In this document: one piece after another, positions 1 to 4,733 of the stretch
Numbering within the stretch: the first letter of the stretch is position 1
Layout: each line of letters starts with the position of its first letter
Assembly (NCBI GenBank): GCA_003135495.1
Contig: PLBX01000380.1
Location: 10,540 to 15,568 of the forward strand
Direction: 5' to 3'
Source: Acidobacteriaceae bacterium
GTDB taxonomy: Bacteria > Acidobacteriota > Terriglobia > Terriglobales > Acidobacteriaceae
DNA: 5,029 nt
Notes under the pieces: generated by a model
The model's input: only the letters and a program-made list of their open reading frames with translations
Database searches by the model: none
Told to the model about the DNA's origin: nothing
Program-made: the position numbers and the translations under genes

Positions 1-1
1 G

Positions 2-550
2 GGCAAAGCCGTGTTCGTCGGCTGCTCCGTTGGCGGATACATTATCTTCGAATTTTGGCGCCGCTTTCGCGATCGGGTAAGTGCGCTAGCGATATGTGAC
101 TCGCGCCCTCAGGCGGACAATGCCGAAGCTCGGGCGAACCGGCTCAAAGCTGCCGCCGTGGTGCTGGAGAAGGGAACTGAGCAGTTCCTCGACGGCATGA
201 TTTCCAAGCTGATGGGTCGAACGACCATGGCCACGCGGCCCGATCTTGTCGAAGGCGCCCGGGCGATGATGCGGAAGATGTCGGCTGAGGATATTAGCCT
301 GGTTCAGCAAGGCATGGCGGCGCGTCCGGACTCAGTTGGTGATCTCAAGACTATCAATGTTCCGACGCTGATCGTTATTGGAGAAGAAGATGTTATGACG
401 ACGGTGGCGGACGGCGAACTGATGCGGCAAAACATCGCTCGGAGCCAGCTGAAAGTTATTCCCAAGGCAGGGCACTATGCGCCGTGGGAGCAGTCTGAAG
501 TGGTAGGCAAAATCTTGCGGCAGTTTCTGGACGACGTGGCGAAGAGATAA
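2..550 (+). CDS. alpha/beta-hydrolase, C-terminal part (5' truncated by window edge)
   Basis: The reading frame is open from the first full codon at position 2 to the TAA at 548-550, so the true start lies upstream. Counting residues from the GTG at 11, the nucleophile elbow G-C-S-V-G-G puts the catalytic Ser at residue 6. The acid is most likely Asp127 in V-I-G-E-E-D, at the end of a hydrophobic strand (PTLIVIGEED). The His is His155 in K-A-G-H-Y-A-P, followed by the usual C-terminal helix. The complete triad in the right order and spacing identifies the fold. Family members are usually about 260-290 residues, so roughly 80-100 N-terminal residues, including the oxyanion-hole HG motif, are missing here. 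The style resembles PcaD/3-oxoadipate enol-lactonase-like and other small soluble esterases, but the lid region (about residues 35-105) does not tell me the substrate. It is probably cytoplasmic, since no membrane segment is seen. The next gene on the same strand starts 89 bp later behind its own promoter-like box, so the two need not be cotranscribed. Confidence 0.9.
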   Translation, partial: GKAVFVGCSVGGYIIFEFWRRFRDRVSALAICDSRPQADNAEARANRLKAAAVVLEKGTEQFLDGMISKLMGRTTMATRPDLVEGARAMMRKMSAEDISLVQQGMAARPDSVGDLKTINVPTLIVIGEEDVMTTVADGELMRQNIARSQLKVIPKAGHYAPWEQSEVVGKILRQFLDDVAKR

Positions 551-622
551 ATTGGGGGCAAGCGTGCCTCTGCCCGTCGAATTCGAACTGTTCACGAAAA
601 TGCAGCGTCATAGTTTCGTCTC

Positions 623-639
623 TGCTAGAATGCCCGGTC
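623..639 (+). promoter_or_regulatory. Extended -10 promoter box, probably giving a leaderless mRNA
   Basis: TG at 623-624, one base, then TAGAAT at 626-631 matches an extended -10 box (TGnTATAAT) at all but one hexamer position. There are 8 nt between the hexamer and the ATG at 640, so transcription would begin at or within about two bases of the start codon. No purine-rich Shine-Dalgarno site lies in the 8 nt CCCGGTC-type gap. No convincing -35 hexamer is seen 16-18 bp upstream, which is acceptable for an extended -10 promoter. The assignment rests on sequence match and position only. Confidence 0.5.
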
Positions 640-1044
640 ATGCTGGAAGCTTTTCTTGTCCCTGAAAAAACGGTGGTTAGCGCTAAGGGGGACGGGCCTG
701 CTCTTGATGTGAGCGGTGCGGAAGGGCGTATCTTTTTGCTGACTCTAGAAATCACCGACATCATTGAGCAGGAGTCGCTCGATGTTGGGATATTCGAGTC
801 GGCGGATGGGTTGATATGGGAGGCCAAGCCAATCGCGGCATTTGCGCAAAAGTTTTATCGCGAGGAAGTTCCGTTGCTGCTTAACCTGTCGGCGCGGCCG
901 GCGATGAAATTCGTGCGCGCGCATTGGGAAGTGAATAGATGGGGACGGGGGTCAGAAATTCCGATGTTTGAATTTTGCGTTAAATTACGCGAGGTTCCAC
1001 AAGAAATTCTGGCTGAAGCTGGCGATGGCGTGCGGGTACAGTAG
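640..1044 (+). CDS. Conserved-looking hypothetical protein, 134 aa, beta-rich
   Basis: I do not recognise a characterised family. The protein starts MLEAFLVPEKTVV and ends at the TAG at 1042-1044. It has no signal peptide, membrane segment or cysteine pair, so a soluble cytoplasmic protein is likely. Alternating hydrophobic residues suggest a beta-sandwich: strands near residues 3-7, 30-39 (RIFLLTLEIT), 47-52, 78-83 (PLLLNL), 90-98 (KFVRAHWEV) and 109-117 (MFEFCVKL). Notable islands are S-A-D-G-L-I-W at 54-60, Q-K-F-Y at 70-73 and H-W-E-V-N-R-W-G-R-G at 95-104. The aromatic and charged density there looks selected rather than random. The codon pattern has the same GC-rich third positions as the neighbours. 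The ATG at 640 is chosen because it is the first in frame and sits 8 nt behind a -10 box. I recall similar short proteins in acidobacterial genomes, but that is memory, not a search. It is clearly a better coding candidate than the antisense frames across the same region. Confidence 0.75.
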   Translation: MLEAFLVPEKTVVSAKGDGPALDVSGAEGRIFLLTLEITDIIEQESLDVGIFESADGLIWEAKPIAAFAQKFYREEVPLLLNLSARPAMKFVRAHWEVNRWGRGSEIPMFEFCVKLREVPQEILAEAGDGVRVQ

Positions 1045-1068
1045 CTGGCGACACCGGCACGTTGCACT

Positions 1069-1109
1069 TGGACGGGCGAAGGCGCCCGTCGCCACACGAG
1101 CGGGCGATC
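1069..1109. repeat. Bipartite palindromic intergenic repeat, copy 1 (REP-like)
   Basis: Stem 1 is a perfect 8-bp inverted repeat: GACGGGCG at 1071-1078 and CGCCCGTC at 1083-1090, with loop AAGG. Stem 2 pairs 1088-1093 with 1103-1108 (GTCGCC with GGCGAT, including one G-T pair), and shares three bases with stem 1. A second copy lies at 4631-4672. The first 30 bases of each copy match at 25 of 30 positions without gaps. It lies 24 bp after the stop of the hypothetical gene and 50 bp before aroA. Stem 1 could act as a terminator, but no T-tract follows. The second copy lies between divergent genes, so a dispersed repeat is the better reading. Confidence 0.7.
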
Positions 1110-1146
1110 CGAGTCATCTCTCAAGTTCGTAAAACTCCAATACATT

Positions 1147-1159
1147 TATATTAAAGTTC
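1147..1159 (+). promoter_or_regulatory. Candidate aroA -10 box with the ATG at the expected transcription start
   Basis: TATATT at 1147-1152 lies in the only strongly AT-rich patch of this intergenic region (about 1131-1155), with 7 nt to the ATG at 1160. This is the normal -10 to transcription-start distance, so the aroA mRNA would be leaderless or nearly so. No Shine-Dalgarno-like purine run precedes the ATG; the nearest bases are AAAGTTC. A -35 match is poor (TTCGTA at 1126-1131 with a 15-bp spacer). This is inferred from position and composition. Confidence 0.4.
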
Positions 1160-2479
1160 ATGCCTGATGATTCGAAGCATGAGGGTTCGAGTGTCGTCGT
1201 TTACCCGGCGAACGGGGTGCGCGGAATGGTGCGTATTCCGGGCGACAAGTCGGTTTCACATCGCTATGCGATGCTGGCGGGGATTGCCGAGGGAGTAAGC
1301 CGGTTCCATAATTTTTCGGCGGCACTTGATTGTGCCAGCACCCTTGATTGCATGGCTAATCTGGGCTGTGAATGGAAGCGTTCGGAGAGCGAAGGGGAAG
1401 GTGGAACGATTGAGGTGCATGGCGTTGGGCCGCAATTAAGTGCGCCGTCAAGAGTGCTCGATTGCGGAAATTCTGGATCGACCATGCGGATGTTGAGCGG
1501 AATTCTTGCTGGCCAGGACTTCTCAAGCGAACTGTGTGGAGACGAGTCGCTTTCGCGGCGTCCGATGGCTCGCATCATAACGCCGCTCGCTGAGATGGGT
1601 GCGAAGATCTCGTCGAGTGAAGGCGGACGGCCTCCGCTGAAGATTCAGGGCGGACCACTCAAATCGATTCATTACAAACCGGAGATCGCCAGCGCGCAGG
1701 TGAAATCGTGCGTGCTTTTCGCGGGCCTGTTTGCCGAGGGAGAAACAGTAGTGGAGGAACCGATGCGCACGCGCGACCACGGCGAAATTGCCTTGCGTGC
1801 TTTTGGGGCCGAGATTGAGCGTAAAGGAAATGCGTCGCGCATAGTTGGCGGGCAGCGGTTGCGGGCGATTGAGGCGCACGTGCCGGGCGATCTCTCTAGC
1901 GCGGCATTTTTTCTGTGTGCGGCGGCGCTGTTTCCGGGATCGCAGATTACGTTGCCGGGAATTCTGATGAACCCGACGCGAGCACGGCTGCTCGATATCC
2001 TAATGCAAATGGGCTTGAAAGTTTCTGTTGCGCATCTGGAAGAACATCATGGAGAACTCGTGGGAACGATTGAGGCGCGGGGAGCAGCATGGCGAGGCGG
2101 CCTCATCGCGGGATCGGACACTGCGGCGCTGATCGATGAGATCCCAGTGCTGGCGGCTACTGCGCCCTATTCCGAAGGCGGCCTTGAGGTGCGCGACGGC
2201 AAGGAGTTGCGGGTAAAGGAATCGGACCGGATTTCCGCGGTCGCCATGAATCTGCGCAAAATGGGAGCTGAGGTCGAGGAGCGTCCGGATGGAATGCGAA
2301 TTCCGGGTGGTCAGCGTTTGCGCGGCGCGGAACTTGATTCCTTTGGCGATCATAGGATTGCTATGGCCTTCGGCGTAGCGGCACTACGTGCGGAGGGGGA
2401 GACTACGATTCGCGGGGCCGACGCGGCGGGAGTGTCGTATCCGGCGTTCTTTAAGGAGTTGCGTAAGATTGCGGATTGA
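1160..2479 (+). CDS. aroA: 3-phosphoshikimate 1-carboxyvinyltransferase (EPSP synthase)
   Basis: The enzyme transfers the enolpyruvyl group of PEP to shikimate-3-phosphate, the sixth step of the shikimate pathway, in the cytoplasm. At 439 residues it is full length for the family. Motifs in order: P-G-D-K-S-V-S-H-R at 27-35 (Lys30, Ser31 and Arg35 match the substrate-binding Lys22, Ser23 and Arg27 of E. coli); D-C-G-N-S-G-S-T-M-R at 101-110 (PEP loop, Arg110); S-R-R-P-M at 132-136 (Arg134 matches Arg124); S-A-Q-V-K at 178-182; R-D-H-G-E at 205-209; I-D-E-I-P-V at 325-330 (Asp326 is the catalytic Asp313 equivalent); R-V-K-E-S-D-R at 351-357; and G-D-H-R-I-A-M at 396-402. The S-A-Q-x-K, R-D-H-x-E and N-P-T-R motifs and the absence of the E. 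coli Lys411 equivalent place it nearer class II (Bacillus/CP4-like) enzymes. No key residue is missing. The first 17 or so residues precede the conserved domain and are not diagnostic. The ATG at 1160 is chosen because it is 7 nt after a -10-like box. No other aro gene lies in the window. Confidence 0.97.
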   Translation: MPDDSKHEGSSVVVYPANGVRGMVRIPGDKSVSHRYAMLAGIAEGVSRFHNFSAALDCASTLDCMANLGCEWKRSESEGEGGTIEVHGVGPQLSAPSRVLDCGNSGSTMRMLSGILAGQDFSSELCGDESLSRRPMARIITPLAEMGAKISSSEGGRPPLKIQGGPLKSIHYKPEIASAQVKSCVLFAGLFAEGETVVEEPMRTRDHGEIALRAFGAEIERKGNASRIVGGQRLRAIEAHVPGDLSSAAFFLCAAALFPGSQITLPGILMNPTRARLLDILMQMGLKVSVAHLEEHHGELVGTIEARGAAWRGGLIAGSDTAALIDEIPVLAATAPYSEGGLEVRDGKELRVKESDRISAVAMNLRKMGAEVEERPDGMRIPGGQRLRGAELDSFGDHRIAMAFGVAALRAEGETTIRGADAAGVSYPAFFKELRKIAD

Positions 2480-2500
2480 AGTGCCACGGGCTGTGAGCTT

Positions 2501-2520
2501 GGAGCAAACTGGGATGCATT
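2501..2520 (+). promoter_or_regulatory. Ribosome-binding region before the methyltransferase, with a competing out-of-frame ATG
   Basis: GGAG at 2501-2504 is the best Shine-Dalgarno match between aroA and the methyltransferase. It is 16 nt from the methyltransferase ATG at 2521, which is too far, but 9 nt from an out-of-frame ATG at 2514. That ATG opens an 11-codon frame ending at the TGA at 2547-2549, inside the methyltransferase gene. A weaker TGGG at 2510-2513 lies 7 nt before the ATG at 2521. Upstream, the methyltransferase frame is closed by a TGA at 2494, and no in-frame ATG, GTG or TTG lies between, so 2521 remains the best start. Confidence 0.3.
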
Positions 2521-3273
2521 ATGACCGACGAAAAATCTTTGTCTCCTGATGACCGGCTACAGCAGGAATTTAATCGCTGGGCTGATGAGGGCGAGGGCGC
2601 GAAGATGGAGCGCCATCATCTTGACATCACCGAGAAGACAATGCGGCGAATGGACTTGCGTCCGGGCGAACGCATTCTTGATCTGGGATGCGGATCGGGG
2701 TGGGCGACGCGCTTGCTCGCGCGTAGGGTTGGCGACGGACCGCAAGGTTTTGGGCAGGTGGTGGGAGTCGACATTTCAGATGAGATGATTCGACAGGCAC
2801 GCGCTGCTTCAAAAGAATTCGACAACGTGATGTTTGTGGTTGGTTCGGCGACACAGATTCCGTGGGAAGAAAACTTTTTCGACAAGATGCTTTCGGTGGA
2901 GTCGTTTTATTACTATCCTGATCAGGAGCGCGCTCTGGCTGAGTTGTTTCGCGTGCTGGCGCCGCAGGGGCGTCTTTTCATCCTCATTAATCTTTTCAAG
3001 GACAATCCTTATTCGCAGCAATGGGCGCCGAAGTTGAAGGTGCCGGTACATGTGCGATCGGCGGCGGAGTACGTTGAAATGTTAAAGCAGCATGCTTTCG
3101 AAAATGTGGAATACGCGCTGATTCCGGACGACACTCCTACGCCGGAAAACTACAAGACGACATCGTTTTATTCGCTTGACGACTTGAAGGCATTCAAGCG
3201 CATAGGCGCATTGCTGCTGATGGCGTCGAAGCCAGATGTGCGGAATCCGGCGCCGGGATACACGATTTATTGA
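2521..3273 (+). CDS. Class I SAM-dependent methyltransferase (UbiE/Methyltransf_11 type)
   Basis: This 250-residue soluble protein has a Rossmann-type methyltransferase core. Motif I is I-L-D-L-G-C-G-S-G-W at 52-61, the glycine-rich SAM loop. V-V-G-V-D-I-S at 80-86 supplies the acidic Asp84 expected to hold the SAM ribose. Residues 105-115 (FVVGSATQIPW) match motif II, where the base-binding segment reads G-S-A-T-Q-I-P. The L-A-P-Q-G-R-L stretch at 146-152 is the usual motif before strand 5. The N-terminal 40 residues are helical and charged. The C-terminal part (about 175-250) carries Y-V-E-M-L-K at 184-189, the usual last-strand extension. Together these resemble UbiE/COQ5-like small-molecule methyltransferases, but nothing fixes the substrate. 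UbiE/MenG itself is not supported, as no quinone genes are nearby. It starts 41 bp after aroA on the same strand with no clear terminator between, so cotranscription is plausible. Its 3' end overlaps the convergent membrane gene by 7 bp. Confidence 0.88.
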   Translation: MTDEKSLSPDDRLQQEFNRWADEGEGAKMERHHLDITEKTMRRMDLRPGERILDLGCGSGWATRLLARRVGDGPQGFGQVVGVDISDEMIRQARAASKEFDNVMFVVGSATQIPWEENFFDKMLSVESFYYYPDQERALAELFRVLAPQGRLFILINLFKDNPYSQQWAPKLKVPVHVRSAAEYVEMLKQHAFENVEYALIPDDTPTPENYKTTSFYSLDDLKAFKRIGALLLMASKPDVRNPAPGYTIY

Positions 3274-4580
3274 GTTGGCGGCGAGGGTGTTGCCGTGCGA
3301 CGTTTCTGTGCCTGAGTAATCACAAAGACGGAGAGAATTGTGATTGCCGGGTCTACGGGATGCCGGTACCGGGCGTGGGGAAAGACGATGTAGTAGACGA
3401 AGGGGTAGAGCAACAAGAGCCAGAAAAAAAGCCAAGCATGCGGACGCCGTTGCCGCAACGCGAGCAGCAATCCAAATAAAGTTAGTAGCGAAGAGGCTGC
3501 GAACAGCGAGTTCTTGGCGGGCTCGAGCCATGTAGGATTCAGATCTCTGGGCACTCCATACCAGAAGTAAATAAATTTTCTAAAACTGACGACGATGAAA
3601 GATGCCGGATTTGCTTTGATCCAGGCAACGGCTTCATCTCGTCTTGCCTTTACGTATGCGAGTTCCCCCATTTGCACGTAGCGCTGAAACTCGGCTACGT
3701 CGTGCACGGGGTGTAGATAGAACTGCCATGTGCCATCGGCGTATGGGCCGTTGCCCATCCGCAATTCGGCGCCAAAATTTGTTCGTAGAACAACTGGCCT
3801 GCCAAAAACACGGTCATTGCGCAGCAGCCACGGGGTTATCAGCGCAATAAAAATTAGAGATGCCAGCACAACTCCGCCGAGCGAACGCCGTCCGGCACGC
3901 CAGCGGCGGTACCAGGCATAGAGTCCGGACGCGGGCAAAAACGACAGCAGGGACGGGCTGTTGAGCGCGGCGATTCCCCAGAGCAAACCGAAATGGACCC
4001 ACGGTTTTACCCCTTCCGCATCCTCCATGGAAACCGCTATCCAGAAAATTGCTGTGATTAAGAGCGCGGAAAGACTGGTCTCCCACATCCATTTAATGTC
4101 CCAATAGATTACGTAGGGGAAGATCGCCCAGGTCCAGGCCGATGCAACGGCTACCTTTTCGCCAAAGGAGCGGCGCGCCACCAGGAAAATTGGAATGCAA
4201 GTGAGCGCTGACCAGAGGCTGTTGATGGTGAGCAGCGCGAATGCGGAGGCGCGCGAGTAGATGCCGAATATTTTGAAAACTCCGGCCATCAAGTATGGAG
4301 TTAAGGGTGGCTCCCACGCGGTTGGTCCGGTGGGGGTCTGAAAGGGGCTGGCAAAGCCGTGTCCGGAGGCGATGGACGCGCCGATGCGTCCCATCTCCCA
4401 TCCAAAACCGAAATTGTCTTCGGTGGTGCGTACTTTGTAAGTGTGCATGAGAATGATGCAGAGCACACGGATGAAGAAGGCGATGCCGACCATCCACGGG
4501 AAGGAGGTGCGGATGCGCGTCCAGAATTGGCGTGGCGGGTTCGCGGCTGGGACGGCAGCGGTTGGTGAGGGCGAGGGCAT
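3267..4580 (-). CDS. Polytopic membrane glycosyltransferase, GT-C / ArnT-PMT (GT39/GT83)-like
   Basis: This 437-residue protein is predicted to sit in the inner membrane with about 9-11 helices. Hydrophobic stretches lie near residues 28-46, 92-107, 112-135, 143-160, 168-185, 196-222, 235-253, 357-376, 381-401 and 408-422. The short N-terminus is Pro/Ala/Ser-rich. The first outer loop (about 50-92) carries acidic residues at 54-55 and 62 and the segment W-E-P-P-L-T-P-Y at 89-96, as in ArnT-like enzymes that use polyprenyl-phosphate sugars. An outer loop spans about 255-330. The C-terminal H-A-R-Y-R-H-P-V-D-P at 402-411 is the A-R-Y-x-x-P-x-x-P signature often found before the last helix in this superfamily. 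The likely role is to transfer a sugar from a lipid-phosphate carrier to a surface lipid, glycan or protein; donor and acceptor are unknown. The ATG (complement of 4578-4580) follows a purine-rich AAGAGAG and a TATACT box. It stands divergent to nuoB and convergent to the methyltransferase, so it is probably monocistronic at its start. Confidence 0.85.
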   Translation of the reverse strand: MPSPSPTAAVPAANPPRQFWTRIRTSFPWMVGIAFFIRVLCIILMHTYKVRTTEDNFGFGWEMGRIGASIASGHGFASPFQTPTGPTAWEPPLTPYLMAGVFKIFGIYSRASAFALLTINSLWSALTCIPIFLVARRSFGEKVAVASAWTWAIFPYVIYWDIKWMWETSLSALLITAIFWIAVSMEDAEGVKPWVHFGLLWGIAALNSPSLLSFLPASGLYAWYRRWRAGRRSLGGVVLASLIFIALITPWLLRNDRVFGRPVVLRTNFGAELRMGNGPYADGTWQFYLHPVHDVAEFQRYVQMGELAYVKARRDEAVAWIKANPASFIVVSFRKFIYFWYGVPRDLNPTWLEPAKNSLFAASSLLTLFGLLLALRQRRPHAWLFFWLLLLYPFVYYIVFPHARYRHPVDPAITILSVFVITQAQKRRTATPSPPTQ

Positions 4581-4596
4581 TCGCTCTCTTAGTATA
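4581..4596 (-). promoter_or_regulatory. Candidate -10 box and start region of the glycosyltransferase
   Basis: On the minus strand, TATACT (complement of 4591-4596) lies 10 nt before the ATG. The gap reads AAGAGAGCGA, so a transcript would have only about 0-4 nt of leader. Alternatively, the purine run AGAGAG could act as a weak, close Shine-Dalgarno site if transcription starts further upstream. No good -35 box is seen at 16-18 bp. Confidence 0.35.
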
Positions 4597-4630
4597 GGAC
4601 GTGGGGTATATCGGAGCCCGAGGAATGAGG

Positions 4631-4672
4631 TGGACGGGCGAGGACGCCCATCGCTTCACGGGTGAAGTGATC
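4631..4672. repeat. Bipartite palindromic intergenic repeat, copy 2 (REP-like)
   Basis: Stem 1 pairs GACGGGCG (4633-4640) with CGCCCATC (4645-4652), with one C/A mismatch that is a G-U pair on the opposite strand. Stem 2 is a 10-bp arm inverted repeat, 4650-4659 with 4662-4671, loop GG, and one G-T pair (4653 with 4668). The inner part, CTTCAC-GG-GTGAAG (4654-4667), is perfect. Stems 1 and 2 share bases 4650-4652, as in the copy at 1069-1109. It lies between the divergent starts of the glycosyltransferase and nuoB, so it cannot be a conventional terminator for a gene seen in this window. Confidence 0.7.
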
Positions 4673-4688
4673 AGTGATACGCATCACT
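4666..4688. promoter_or_regulatory. AGTGAT repeat cluster upstream of nuoB, possible operator
   Basis: Two tandem heptamers, AGTGATC (4666-4672) and AGTGATA (4673-4679), are followed by an inverted ATCACT (4683-4688). The second heptamer and the inverted unit form a perfect 6-bp-arm inverted repeat with loop ACGC. The cluster lies 22 bp before the candidate -10 box of nuoB, a plausible place for a regulator to bind. It overlaps the end of the palindromic repeat, so part of the pattern may belong to that element instead. No known regulator is recognised. Confidence 0.3.
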
Positions 4689-4710
4689 CGCGAACACTAT
4701 TGAGAAAGGG

Positions 4711-4733
4711 TATGCTGTACGCGACGAGGGTTC
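4711..4733 (+). promoter_or_regulatory. Candidate nuoB -10 box and Shine-Dalgarno site
   Basis: TATGCT at 4711-4716 is a fair -10 match. It would start transcription near 4722-4724, giving a leader of about 10-12 nt. That leader contains GAGGG at 4726-4730, only 3 nt before the ATG at 4734, which is short for a Shine-Dalgarno site but the only one available. The -35 region is poor. Positions come from reading only. Confidence 0.35.

Noticed and set aside
555..570. Hairpin GGGGCA-AGCG-TGCCTC just after the hydrolase stop as a terminator
   Set aside because: The stem is only 6 bp with a G-U pair, and no T-tract follows, so an intrinsic terminator is not supported.
456..827. A 123-codon minus-strand frame spanning the hydrolase end and the hypothetical gene start
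   Set aside because: It crosses the 551-639 intergenic region and its promoter-like box antisense, with no ribosome-binding site or domain; the plus-strand genes explain the coding signal.
640..3273. A single functional operon linking the hypothetical protein, aroA and the methyltransferase
   Set aside because: The 115-bp gap with a repeat and an AT-rich promoter-like box before aroA argues for a separate aroA start, and the proteins share no pathway; only aroA with the methyltransferase remains a plausible cotranscript.
3082..3531. A 149-codon minus-strand frame across the methyltransferase/glycosyltransferase junction
   Set aside because: It covers the ends of two well-supported genes in other frames, has arginine-rich low-information content and has no recognisable domain.
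4093..4659. A 188-codon minus-strand frame overlapping the start of the glycosyltransferase
   Set aside because: It is the glycosyltransferase region read in another frame; the protein is rich in His, Arg and Pro with no motif, whereas the overlapping frame gives a coherent membrane protein.
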